Source: Streptomyces sp. NRRL F-5122
Lineage (GTDB): Bacteria; Actinomycetota; Actinomycetes; Streptomycetales; Streptomycetaceae
Reading direction: 5' to 3'
Length of the DNA: 64,000 bases
Assembly (NCBI RefSeq): GCF_001507435.1
Contig: NZ_LMWH01000015.1
Location: forward strand, 62,001-126,000
The position numbers and the translations under genes are program-made. A model generated the notes under the pieces. The model saw only the letters and a program-made list of their open reading frames with translations. It had not been told where the DNA came from and did no database searches. Below, piece by piece: positions 41,643 through 50,441 of the stretch (the first letter of the stretch is position 1; the number at the start of each line of letters is the position of its first letter).

Positions 41643-42209
41643 CGCAGTCGGCTCCTCTCCATGAGGAGAATATTTCCCTTAGGCAACGAATTCCCCTATT
41701 TGGGTGATTTATTCATCGAGTCGGCCGTTGTTGCCTGAGGTCGCCGGTCTGCCGCGCCGGAGCTATTCTTCGGCGGTTCCGGTGCAGGGCGCGGGGTTTG
41801 CGCACCGGACGTGACGCTGCCGGTGGGTCCGGAGACGGAGGCACGGACGTCCGAGCCGGAGCGGGGTGACGCCGACGTCGACCCCGGTCCCGCCGTGAGG
41901 GGGGATCAGCTCGCCTACGACGCGGAGCGGTTGGCCGGAGCGGGCGAGCGGGTCGGGTTCCGGTGCGCGGGCGGCGGGCGCCGGAGCGCGAAAGGCCCCT
42001 CCGAGGAGGGGCCTTGGTGTGATGAACCGCACCGTGCCGCCGCTGGTCCCGGGCTTGCCGAGCGGGTCGGAAGGCCGTGACCGGCTGCGCCGGCAGGGTG
42101 TCGGCCGTCTGGGGCGCGGAGGTGATCCGGCGCGATCGGTGGGGGAATCGGCCTTCCGGAACGACGGGCCGAGCCCCCGGTGCCCGACCCGCCTCCGGAA
42201 CCCGCCGTC
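41643..42209. other. Gene-free stretch with AT-rich promoter zone and orphan hairpin
   Basis: A 567-bp gap between two leftward genes. Its left end (41660-41720) is AT-rich and upstream of the SPW gene. A strong hairpin at 41992-42015 lies 195 bp past the hydrolase stop. Open frames on either strand here look non-coding. A small RNA ending at the hairpin is possible but unproven. Confidence 0.4.
41992..42015. terminator. Strong hairpin in gene-free stretch
   Basis: AAGGCCCCTC (41992-42001) and GAGGGGCCTT (42006-42015) form a perfect 10-bp stem with a CGAG tetraloop; the A/T flanks make it terminator-like on both strands. It may end the hydrolase transcript or an unrecognised RNA. Confidence 0.6.
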
Positions 42210-42887
42210 TCAGCCCGGTCGGCCTCCGTGGCCGCGCGCCTTCTCCAGGTGCTCCAGGAACCACTGGCCGGCGACCTCGGCGACTTCTTCCAGGGCGCCG
42301 GGTTCCGGGAAGAGGTGGGTGGCGCCCGGTACGACATGGATCTCGTGCGGGGCCGACAGCCTCTCGGCGGCCTCCCGGTTGAGGCCGAGGACCGCCTCGT
42401 CGGCGCCGCCGACGACCAGAAGGACCGGTGCGGTCACGCGTTCAAGGGCGTCACCCGCCAGGTCGGGCCGCCCACCCCGCGACACGACCGCGTAGACGCG
42501 CTCGGGCTGCTCGGCCGCGGCCATGAGCGCCGCGGCGGCTCCGGTGCTGGCTCCGAACAGGCCGGCCGGAAGATTCCTGGTGTTGGGCTCCTGTGCCAGC
42601 CATTCGAGAGCGGCGACCAGGCGCCGGCTGAGCATGGGAATGTCGAAACGGTGCCGTGCGGTGGCGGCGTCCTCGCGTTCCTCCCGCTCGCTCAGCAGGT
42701 CCAGCAGCAGTGTGCCGAGACCTGCCTTGTGCAGTTCGGCCGCGGCCGCGCGGTTGCGCACGCTCAACCGGGAACTGCCGCTGCCGTGTGCGAACAGGAT
42801 CACCGCGGGCACGTTGCCGGGTACGACGAGATCACCCGTGAGCACCGCTTCCTCGGTCGGGACCATCACCAACTCGGAGATCATCAT
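42210..42887 (-). CDS. Alpha/beta hydrolase, dienelactone-hydrolase-like
   Basis: A 225-residue soluble hydrolase. The oxyanion segment is ILFAHGSGSSRLSVRN, the nucleophile elbow GLFGASTGAAAAL (serine in GASTG), with acid and base likely in VGGADEAVLG and PGATHLFPEP. Members of this COG1073/DLH group are often encoded next to COG1926 phosphoribosyltransferases, as here (80-bp gap, same strand), frequently near stress genes. Natural substrate unknown. ATG 42887; 42884 is an alternative. Confidence 0.8.
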   Translation of the reverse strand: MMISELVMVPTEEAVLTGDLVVPGNVPAVILFAHGSGSSRLSVRNRAAAAELHKAGLGTLLLDLLSEREEREDAATARHRFDIPMLSRRLVAALEWLAQEPNTRNLPAGLFGASTGAAAALMAAAEQPERVYAVVSRGGRPDLAGDALERVTAPVLLVVGGADEAVLGLNREAAERLSAPHEIHVVPGATHLFPEPGALEEVAEVAGQWFLEHLEKARGHGGRPG

Positions 42888-42967
42888 GTTCTTACCTCCC
42901 CGCGGCTGACTTATATCCCACTATGTCGCATACCCCCCGCGGACCGGCGCACGCGCGTGGCGTCGCG

Positions 42968-43618
42968 TCAGGCCGGATGAGGCTGCCGCAGGGCCTCCTG
43001 TATCTCTTGATCGGTTATTTGTTCGAATTCGGCGTAATGCTCGCCCATCGGCATGCGGTGGGCCGGCTGGTCGAGACAGACCAGGGCGTCGACGTCGCCA
43101 CGCAGGGCGCGGGCGGTGTCGCGGCTGCAGACGGGCACGGCAAGGACGAGGTACGCCGGTCCCTGACGGCGCAGATGGCGCAGAGCGGCGCGGGCGGTGA
43201 TCCCGACGGAGCTTCCGTCGTCCACGAGCACGACGGTGCGCCCGGCGACATGGGGAGCGGGGCGCCCCGCCCGGTAGAAGCCTTCGCTCCGGTACAGCGC
43301 GGCCCGTTCCCCGGCGATCTCCGAGCCGAGCTTGTGCTCGTCCAGATGCATGGCCGCCAGTCCCACCGAGTCGAACAACGGGGGCTCGTCGTCGGCGATC
43401 GCCCCGATACCGACTTCCGGTGCACCGGGTACGCCGATGGTGCGGACGACCAGTACGTCCAGGGAAACCCTCAGGGCCCGGGCCACCTCCGCTGCGATCG
43501 GGACGCCGCCGCGTGGGAGGGCGAGCACGACGGCCTGGGCGAGGTCGTCTCCGCCCATCCGTTCAAGAAGCCGTTCGGCCAGCTCCCGGCCGGCCTGTCG
43601 GCGGTTGTGGAAACGCAC
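42968..43618 (-). CDS. Phosphoribosyltransferase-like protein (COG1926 type)
   Basis: A 216-residue protein of the PRTase fold: N-terminal FHNRRQAGRELAERL, the VLALPRGGVPIAAEVARAL segment and the PRPP loop RTVVLVDDGSSVGITARAA. This COG1926 group is predicted to act on an unknown base or may be regulatory. GTG 43618 is chosen because GGAAGGGGGCAGCGTC precedes it. A sigma-B-like promoter lies ~160 bp upstream. It forms a leftward pair with the alpha/beta hydrolase. Confidence 0.8.
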   Translation of the reverse strand: MRFHNRRQAGRELAERLLERMGGDDLAQAVVLALPRGGVPIAAEVARALRVSLDVLVVRTIGVPGAPEVGIGAIADDEPPLFDSVGLAAMHLDEHKLGSEIAGERAALYRSEGFYRAGRPAPHVAGRTVVLVDDGSSVGITARAALRHLRRQGPAYLVLAVPVCSRDTARALRGDVDALVCLDQPAHRMPMGEHYAEFEQITDQEIQEALRQPHPA

Positions 43619-43779
43619 GACGCTGCCCCCTTCCTCGGAGCCCGGTGCGGGCCGGAGGGCCGAGGTGCGCGGAGGAAGGGATGCGTCATCGCATCGCGGT
43701 GACGCGGCGGCGCGCGCCTCGAGGCTCCATCCGAACCGGAATGCGTGAAAGTCGTGCCGGAAGTACGTGCTGCGCCCGG

Positions 43780-43804
43780 GTACCCAGGGCGGCCCGTTGG
43801 ACGC
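43780..43804 (-). promoter_or_regulatory. Sigma-B-like promoter upstream of the phosphoribosyltransferase gene
   Basis: On the minus strand GCGT (43804-43801), 15 bp, then GGGTAC (43785-43780) matches GNNT-N14-16-GGGTA(C/T). It lies ~160 bp upstream of the GTG start. The consensus is degenerate, so this is suggestive only. Confidence 0.38.
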
Positions 43805-43876
43805 CCGATCCACCGGGTCGGTTCCCGGGCGGGGGGTGCCAGGCGGGCACCACAAACGGTCCCGGCACCGGCCGGA

Positions 43877-45100
43877 TCACCGGCGTTCGCTTCGCCGCCG
43901 CATGCGCTCGTCCTGATCCTCGTCCTCGTCCTGGTCCGGAAGCGGGTCGGGGAGGCGGTAGGCGGCCAGGGCGGCGGTGTCGTCCTGGAGCTCTGCGCCG
44001 CTGAAGGCCAGAAGGTCCTGGTGGAGGTGGTGGAGGAGATCGCGGGGCGGAAGGTTCCCCCAGGCGCGGATGCGCTCGATCAGGGGGTAGAAGTTCCCGT
44101 CGCAGTCGCGTGTCTCGGTCACTCCGTCGGTGTACAGCAACAGCTGTTCCCCGGGGCGGAAGGGCTGCACCTCCGCGTGGTAGTGGTCGCCGATCAGCAC
44201 TCCGAGATTGATGGGCGGTGACGGATCGGTGGGTTCCAGCTCGGTGACCCCGTCCGGGCCGATGAGCAGGGGTGGCGGGTGACCGCAGTTGACGATGCGG
44301 ACGATCTTCTCGTCCTCGGCGATCTCGGCGAACACGGCGGTGACGAAGCGCTCGGCCATCTCGGTGCCCGACAGCTCCGTGGCCCTGCGGCTCATGCTGG
44401 TCTCGACCCGGTGCGCCACCCCGGCCAGATCGGGCTCGTCGTGGGCGGCCTCGCGGAAGGCGCCGAGCATGGTCGCGGCCGTTTCCACCGCGATCAGGCC
44501 CTTGCCGCGGACATCCCCGATGAGCAGGCGGACTCCGTGCGCGGTGGGTACCGCCTCATAGAGGTCGCCGCCGATGCGGGCCTCGGCCGCGGCGGACAGA
44601 TAGAGGGTCTCCACGCAGACCCGGCCGAGGCGGTGGGGCACCGGGCGCAGCAGCACGCGCTGCGCGGTCTCCGCCACGGACCGCACGGTGGCGAGCGTGC
44701 GCTCGCGGTGCGTCCGGTGGGCGGCCAGGATCGTGCCGAGGAGCCCGACGAGCGCGGTGGAGATGTAGGTGGCGACATAGTGGCGGTCCCACAGATAGCC
44801 GACCGAGCGCCCGGCGCAGCACGGAGTCCCGGCCAGTACGCCCTCGAGCAGCACTGCGAAGACCGTGACGACGGCGACGGTGACGGGGCCGTAGGCGAAG
44901 GCGGCGACCACGGGGAGGGCGATGAGGAGGAAGCTCACCGGCCACTGCACGGGAGTGATCGGTTCGAGTGCCAGGACGGCGACGACATAGATGGCCGGCA
45001 GCCAGCGCATCCATAACGGCGGCGCGGGCACCGACAGGTCTGTGTCGCTCCACTGCTCCGTGCCGCGGCCTCCGGCAGCCCTCCGGGCGCGCCGCCTCAC
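43877..45100 (-). CDS. Membrane-anchored SpoIIE/PP2C phosphatase
   Basis: A 407-residue protein. Residues ~30-130 contain about four transmembrane helices (MRWLPAIYVVAVLALEPIT, SFLLIALPVVAAFAYG and others), with a CCAG pair in a loop. The cytosolic SpoIIE domain (~145-390) has EARIGGDLYEAV, LLIGDVRGKGLIAVET, LLYTDGVTE and QDDTAALAA, so the ligands look intact. It could report a membrane signal to a STAS antagonist. GTG 45100. The C-terminal tail is Asp/Glu then Arg-rich (DQDEDEDQDERMRRRS). Confidence 0.85.
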   Translation of the reverse strand: MRRRARRAAGGRGTEQWSDTDLSVPAPPLWMRWLPAIYVVAVLALEPITPVQWPVSFLLIALPVVAAFAYGPVTVAVVTVFAVLLEGVLAGTPCCAGRSVGYLWDRHYVATYISTALVGLLGTILAAHRTHRERTLATVRSVAETAQRVLLRPVPHRLGRVCVETLYLSAAAEARIGGDLYEAVPTAHGVRLLIGDVRGKGLIAVETAATMLGAFREAAHDEPDLAGVAHRVETSMSRRATELSGTEMAERFVTAVFAEIAEDEKIVRIVNCGHPPPLLIGPDGVTELEPTDPSPPINLGVLIGDHYHAEVQPFRPGEQLLLYTDGVTETRDCDGNFYPLIERIRAWGNLPPRDLLHHLHQDLLAFSGAELQDDTAALAAYRLPDPLPDQDEDEDQDERMRRRSERR

Positions 45101-45391
45101 GACCGGCTCCGCCGAGGGTGCGCCGACGCCGTCCGAGGTCTCGGCGGAGCCGGTGGGCCCACGGCAGGGTGGCCCGGCGCCGGACCGAGGTCCTGACGGA
45201 TCCGTTCACTCGGCCTGTGCACAAGAACTCCTGGCAGGGCTTGATCAGGACAACCGGACGTCCACGGGTCGACAGTCACCTGATCATTGCTCCGACAAGG
45301 GCATTTCAGGATCTTTTCGGTGATACTACGGCATAAGGATCACTCTGAGGGGTGCTCGGCTGTATGTCCTGACACACGCGCGTGGACATCC

Positions 45392-46846
45392 TCACGGGGA
45401 GCCCGATGAACGTGCTGGCTGAACAGACGCCGGCCACGGTCCAGCAACACCCGCACCTCGGGGTCTCCGCGGCGGCTCCACCGACAGGCGCCGGCGCCGC
45501 ACGCACTGCGCGGCCCAGGTGCGCAGCTTCGTGTCCCCGTCGGCCAGCAGCTCGGCCGCCGCACGCAGCGCCGCTTCCCCGCCGCGCGCATCGAGCAGCC
45601 GGAACGCCGCCAGCCGCACGTGCCGCGGTCTGCCCCGGCCGATGCGTTCCAGCAGCCACTCCAAGGGCACTTCTCTCGACGACGGCTGAAGAGCCAGGGT
45701 CGTCTCGCGTACGACACGGGGCGCCGGGTCGTCCAGCAGCGGGCGCATTCGTTCGGCGTCCACGAGGTCCAGGATCCGCAGGCCGGCCACCGCGCGCGAT
45801 CGCACCCCGGCCGCAGGGTGGGCCAGCAGCGGCCACAGCAGACCCGAGTCCGGACGACCTCCGCTTTCGGCCAGCCCGATGACCGCACCGGGCGGTAGTC
45901 CGGGGTCGTCCGGTGCCGCGCACCGGTCGCGGTACCAGAGCGTCGGATCGCCGCCGTGCTGTCGTATCACGTACCGGGCGCAGGCACGTACGAGTGCGGA
46001 GCGGTCCGCGAGGAAGGGGACCGCGAGTTCAGGACGCCCGGCGCGCCGCAGCGCGGTGACCCCGGCCGAACGGGCGCGCGGGCTGCGAGCGTTGAGCAGG
46101 AGCCCGAGCACGTCGTCGTACGTCTCAGCGTCCTTGAGGGCGGTGAGCGCCGCGTCGGAGCACAGATCCTGGACGACGGTGTCCTTGTCACGGGCGGCGG
46201 TACGAGCCAACTCGGCCGGGCACAGCCGCTGTAGTTCGATGGCCAGCCGGTGGGCGAACCGGCGTACGGAACGGTCGGGCGAGGTGAGAAGAGCGGCGAG
46301 CCCGGTGTCCGGTGCCCGGCGCAGGACCTCTTCGAGCAGCCCGACCCCGAACGCACCTCTGCCGCGGCCGCCGATGCGCAGGATCAGGGGTGCGAGGTCG
46401 GGGGCGGTGTCCGTGTCCAGTGCCTCGTGCAGCAGATCCCGGGCGCGCTCGCGGACCGGTTCGACCCAGTCGGCGCAGCGGATCACGATCAGCGGCAGCA
46501 GGCCGGGGTACGACCATGCCTGACCCACCGCTCTCTCACGGACCCGCCCGTTGTGGTGGCAGAGGGCAAAGGCCGGCTCGGCGAGGCCGAGTCGTGTCAG
46601 GTCGGGGAGCAGGGGTGCGGCAGCCCTCTCCTGGGCCTGGGTGACCGAGCTGTGCCACAACTCCTCACGCACCCGGACGTCCAGCGCAAGCCAGTCGTCG
46701 GCGTCGGTCCCGCGCAGCGCGCTCCGCAGGGGCGGTGTCCGGGTGGGCCGGAGCGCGGCCGCTGCCTGGTCCTCGATGTCCTCGCGCACGTCCGCCCCCG
46801 CCGTTCCGTCCGGTCGTATCGGGCGATCGTAGAGGGCGGACCGCAC
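45392..46846 (-). CDS. HEAT-repeat protein, unknown function
   Basis: A 484-residue, almost entirely helical protein with many tandem ~30-residue HEAT-like units across residues ~70-450 (for example LLPLIVIRCADWVEPVRERARD, here LPLIVIRCADWVEPVRERA, and VTALRRAGRPELAVPFLAD). There is no catalytic motif, signal or membrane segment. It may serve as a scaffold. It sits between the membrane SpoIIE gene (290-bp gap) and the MauE-redoxin gene, both leftward. Confidence 0.7.
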   Translation of the reverse strand: MRSALYDRPIRPDGTAGADVREDIEDQAAAALRPTRTPPLRSALRGTDADDWLALDVRVREELWHSSVTQAQERAAAPLLPDLTRLGLAEPAFALCHHNGRVRERAVGQAWSYPGLLPLIVIRCADWVEPVRERARDLLHEALDTDTAPDLAPLILRIGGRGRGAFGVGLLEEVLRRAPDTGLAALLTSPDRSVRRFAHRLAIELQRLCPAELARTAARDKDTVVQDLCSDAALTALKDAETYDDVLGLLLNARSPRARSAGVTALRRAGRPELAVPFLADRSALVRACARYVIRQHGGDPTLWYRDRCAAPDDPGLPPGAVIGLAESGGRPDSGLLWPLLAHPAAGVRSRAVAGLRILDLVDAERMRPLLDDPAPRVVRETTLALQPSSREVPLEWLLERIGRGRPRHVRLAAFRLLDARGGEAALRAAAELLADGDTKLRTWAAQCVRRRRLSVEPPRRPRGAGVAGPWPASVQPARSSGSP

Positions 46847-46941
46847 TCGGGTCGCGGGAAATACGGCTGGTCACGGAGCCGGGACGGACGCCCAGGGTCC
46901 TGTGCCCCGCGACGCGGACTCGCTGATCCGAACGGCAGTGG

Positions 46942-47958
46942 CTAACCGTGCCGGACCGGCGGCCGTCCGAGCGGGGCGATGTCGGAGTCCGCCCTGTAGA
47001 CCGTTGTGAACGCGGGGACCAGCGCCGCCGACGCGAACAGCAACACCCGCCCGGCGGCCGTCGGCCTGCCCTGCAGCCGGAGCGCCCTGGCGACGAGGTT
47101 GCGGATCTCCGCCGCGCCGACCGCCGGCGCGGCGGCGACGATCCCCTCGGCGTCGATCAGGACCGCGGCCGGGGTGGCCGTGACCCCGTAGACGGTGTGC
47201 ACCCGGCGGTCGGGGTCCACCAGCAACCGTCGTGGTCCGTCGCCGCCGGCCGTGGCGAGGGGCACGGGTTCCGGGCCGCCGCTCACGACGGCGATCGTCA
47301 CATCGTCCTCGTGCATCCGCTGCCATCGGGCCACCTGGGGAAGCAGCGCGGCGTGAGGGCCTGAGGGGAGATCGCTGAAGACGAGGAGGAGCGGGCGGCC
47401 CGGCGCCAGCAGGTCGTCCAGGCTCCGGGTCCGCCCCGACTCGTCCCGCAGCGAGAACGCGGGCGCGAACAGGCCCGCACGCACCTCACCGGCCTCCTTG
47501 GCCCACAGCCCGGCCCACAGTGCCGACATCACGATCGCCAGCCCCGCGAAGAGCCAGTGCGGATGTCCGTCGGCGGCGACGAACGCCGCGAGAACGGCGA
47601 TGAGCGCGTTTCGGGCGACGGTCGACCAGCCGACGGGAATGGCCTTGAGCCCTCCGAAACAGTCGCAGACGGGGGACCGTCCGAGCATCAGGTTCAGCGC
47701 GATCACACCACTGAACAGGGTCAGCAGAAGCAGCGCCCCCAGCCCGCCGACGCGCGCCCATGGGGGCACGACGAGCGCCAGGGCGACGGCGAACTCGCAC
47801 GTCACGAGGGACCGACCGAGCGGGGCCGCCGTCCGGGGCGGCACACCGAAGCCGACCAGGGCGCGGCGCAGCCCCTCCAGGTCGGTCGACTTGACGGCCG
47901 CCGCGACGCCGAAGACCATGGCCGGCACGATCGCCACCGGCAGGATCATCTCGCCCAT
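46942..47958 (-). CDS. MauE-type membrane protein fused to a redoxin-like domain lacking CxxC
   Basis: A 338-residue protein. Residues 1-150 form four to five transmembrane helices of the MauE/DoxX type with the typical CDCFGG motif (Cys98, Cys100). A thioredoxin-fold domain (~163-300) follows: APAFSLRDESGRTRSLDD, then LLVFSDLPSGPH where CGPC is expected, and TATPAAVLIDAEG with the cis-proline region. A last hydrophobic segment is near 305-322. Loss of both cysteines (Ser199, His202) argues against disulfide exchange there. ATG 47958 follows GCGAGGTGTTGTGGG; ATG 47985 is an alternative. Confidence 0.75.
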   Translation of the reverse strand: MGEMILPVAIVPAMVFGVAAAVKSTDLEGLRRALVGFGVPPRTAAPLGRSLVTCEFAVALALVVPPWARVGGLGALLLLTLFSGVIALNLMLGRSPVCDCFGGLKAIPVGWSTVARNALIAVLAAFVAADGHPHWLFAGLAIVMSALWAGLWAKEAGEVRAGLFAPAFSLRDESGRTRSLDDLLAPGRPLLLVFSDLPSGPHAALLPQVARWQRMHEDDVTIAVVSGGPEPVPLATAGGDGPRRLLVDPDRRVHTVYGVTATPAAVLIDAEGIVAAAPAVGAAEIRNLVARALRLQGRPTAAGRVLLFASAALVPAFTTVYRADSDIAPLGRPPVRHG

Positions 47959-48374
47959 CCCACAACACCTCGCATTAGGCTTCATGGCGCGGGGACGGAG
48001 GGAGCGGGCGACTGCCCGACGCGCAGCGCCCGCGACTGACTCCTACCGGGTTCCGGCCGGGGGCAGCCCTGGGGGACCGCAACAACACCCGGACGCGCGC
48101 GGGTATCCGCAAAATGGTTGCCCCGGGCCATTGCCGGCGGGCGACGCGCTCCCATCGGGTCTCCGGAGCGAGCGGGACGCCCCTGACGTTTCTCCCGAGC
48201 CCGCCGCCGGATCCGCTGGGTCACCGGACACGACTGTGAGTCCCGCGGGACACGTCCTGGGCTGGGCAGGGTACTCGGCCGGAGGCAGCACGGAAGTACC
48301 CGCAGCCAGGCCCGGCATGGAGCTGTGCGGAAAAGGGCAGCAGGTCGCGCCGCGGCACGTGGAGGAGACCTGGG
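47959..48374. other. Divergent promoter region
   Basis: A 416-bp gap between the MauE-redoxin gene (leftward) and the PAS-GAF-SpoIIE gene (rightward). GGGTAT (48101) and GGGTAC (48269) occur but without a GNNT element at the right distance, so I do not call sigma-B promoters. Confidence 0.35.
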
Positions 48375-50441
48375 ATGACAGACGAATCCTTCCAGGGCGA
48401 CGCAGACCGGACGGGCCCGGGCACGCCCCGCCAGAGCGGGCTGCTCGACATGCTCAGTGTCGGCGCGGTGGTGCTGGACTCCAGTGGGCGCATCGTCTTC
48501 TGGAGTCCGCAGGCCGAGGAACTCTTCGGCTACACCGCGGAAGAGGCGCTCGGCACCTACGCGGCGCGCCTGCTGATCCAGCCCGAGCATCTGCAGTCGG
48601 TCCTCAGTCTCTTCATCGAGGTGCTGGAGACCGGCCGCAGCTGGGCCGGCGCCTACCCCATCCGGCACAAGGACGGCCATACGCGCCTGATGGAGTTCCG
48701 CAACATGCGGTTGCTCGACGGCGATGGAGAGGTCTACGCCCTGGGGATCGCGGCCGACCACACCACGGTTCAGCGCGTCGAGACCGACCTGGCCCTGTGC
48801 GAGCGGCTGATCAACCAGTCACCGATCGGCCTGGCGCTCATGGACCCCGACCTGTGCTTCCTCCTGGTCAACCCCGCCCTGGAGCGCATCGACGGCATCC
48901 CCGCCCAGGAACACATCGGCCGTCATCTGAGGGAGATGCTGACCCTCCCCGACATGGACACGATCGAGTCGGCCCTGCGCCAGGTGCTGGCCACCGGCAG
49001 CCCCGTGCTCGACCAGTACGCCGTGGGCCGCACGTCCGCCGACCCCGACCAGGACCATGCGTGGTCCCTGTCCTTCTATCGCCTGGAGGATCCCGGCGGG
49101 CGGGTCCTCGGTGCCGCCGCCTCGGTCGTGGACGTCACCGAACGGCACCGTGCGGCCGCCGAGGCCGACCGGGCACGCCGCCGGCTGGCGCTCATCGCCG
49201 AAGCCTCCGTACGGGTCGGAACCACCCTCGAGGTGGAGCACACAGCCCGGGAACTGGCCGACATCGCGACGCCGGAACTCGCCGACGTGGTGGCCGTGGA
49301 CGTTCTCGACTCCGTGCTCGCCTGCCGCCGGACCAGCGCACCCGACAACGGTCCTGAGCTGTTCCGGGCCCTGGCGCTCAAGGCGGCCCAGCCCACCGTG
49401 GCGCTGCGGGCCGCCGACCCTCCGGGCGACCTCGCCACCTACGAGGGCGATCGCCTGGTCACGCTGTGCGTCCACACCGGCAGACCGGTGCTGGTGCGCC
49501 ACGTGGCCCCCGACGACCTCAAGCGCATCGGCCGCGACCCGGAGGCCACCTCACTGCTGGCCCGCGCCGGTGTCCACTCCTATCTCGCCGTACCCCTGAT
49601 CGCCCACGGCGAGGTGCTCGGAGCCCTGGACCTCAAACGCACCGACAACCCGGCCCCGTTCGACCAGGACGACGTCGTCCTGGCGGGCGAGCTCGCCGGC
49701 CGCGCCGCCGTGGCCATCGACAACGCCCGCTGGTACCAGAGCGTGCGCAACACCGCGCTCACGCTCCAGCGCAGCCTGCTGCCCGACCACCCGCCGCACC
49801 GGACGGGGCTGCAGCTCGCCACCCGGTACCAGCCGGCCCAGGCCACCAGCGAAGTCGGCGGAGACTGGTACGACGTCATCAGCCTGAACGGGGACAAGAC
49901 CGCGCTGGTCGTCGGCGACGTCATGGGCAACGGCATCGACGCCGCGGCCACCATGGGGCGCCTGCGCACCGCCACCTGCGCCTACGCGGATCTCGACCTC
50001 GTACCTGACGCGGTGCTCCAGCACCTCGACAAGATCACGTGCGGTCTCGAGCACTACATCGTCACGTGCATCTACGCCGTGTACGACCCGCACGAGAGGC
50101 GGTGCCGTATCGCCAACGCGGGACACATGCCGCCCGCGCTGGCCCGCCCCGGCCGCGCTCCCGTGCTGCTCGACCTGCCCACCGGAGCCCCACTCGGCGT
50201 CGGGGGCGTCGCCTTCGAGACCACGACCGTCGACCTGAACCCCGGCGATCTGCTCGTCCTGTACACGGACGGGCTCGTCGAGACCCGCCACCACCCCATC
50301 GACGACCGTCTCGACCTCCTCCTGGGGCTTCTCGGGGAAACCGGCCGTCCTCTCGAGGAGACCTGCGACCTCCTGCTGTACGGTTTGCGGCATCCCGACG
50401 ACCACGACGACGTGGCCCTCCTCGTGGCACGTGCGCAGTGA
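48375..50441 (+). CDS. PAS-PAS-GAF-SpoIIE/PP2C sensor phosphatase
   Basis: A 688-residue protein colinear with the one at 20365-22467. PAS 1 (~22-120, VFWSPQAEELFGYTAEEAL), PAS 2 (~140-255, LALMDPDLCFLLVNPALER), GAF (~270-440) and SpoIIE (~450-685) with GGDWYDVI, VGDVMGNGIDAAATMGRLR, YTDGLVETR and DDVALLVA. The active site appears complete. ATG 48375 lies behind GGAGGAGACCTGGG. The stop overlaps the methyltransferase start as GTGA (50438-50441), suggesting coupled translation. Confidence 0.88.
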   Translation: MTDESFQGDADRTGPGTPRQSGLLDMLSVGAVVLDSSGRIVFWSPQAEELFGYTAEEALGTYAARLLIQPEHLQSVLSLFIEVLETGRSWAGAYPIRHKDGHTRLMEFRNMRLLDGDGEVYALGIAADHTTVQRVETDLALCERLINQSPIGLALMDPDLCFLLVNPALERIDGIPAQEHIGRHLREMLTLPDMDTIESALRQVLATGSPVLDQYAVGRTSADPDQDHAWSLSFYRLEDPGGRVLGAAASVVDVTERHRAAAEADRARRRLALIAEASVRVGTTLEVEHTARELADIATPELADVVAVDVLDSVLACRRTSAPDNGPELFRALALKAAQPTVALRAADPPGDLATYEGDRLVTLCVHTGRPVLVRHVAPDDLKRIGRDPEATSLLARAGVHSYLAVPLIAHGEVLGALDLKRTDNPAPFDQDDVVLAGELAGRAAVAIDNARWYQSVRNTALTLQRSLLPDHPPHRTGLQLATRYQPAQATSEVGGDWYDVISLNGDKTALVVGDVMGNGIDAAATMGRLRTATCAYADLDLVPDAVLQHLDKITCGLEHYIVTCIYAVYDPHERRCRIANAGHMPPALARPGRAPVLLDLPTGAPLGVGGVAFETTTVDLNPGDLLVLYTDGLVETRHHPIDDRLDLLLGLLGETGRPLEETCDLLLYGLRHPDDHDDVALLVARAQ

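Noticed and set aside
48101..48274. GGGTAT and GGGTAC as sigma-B promoter elements before the second PAS-GAF-SpoIIE gene
   Set aside because: No GNNT element occurs 14-16 bp upstream of either.
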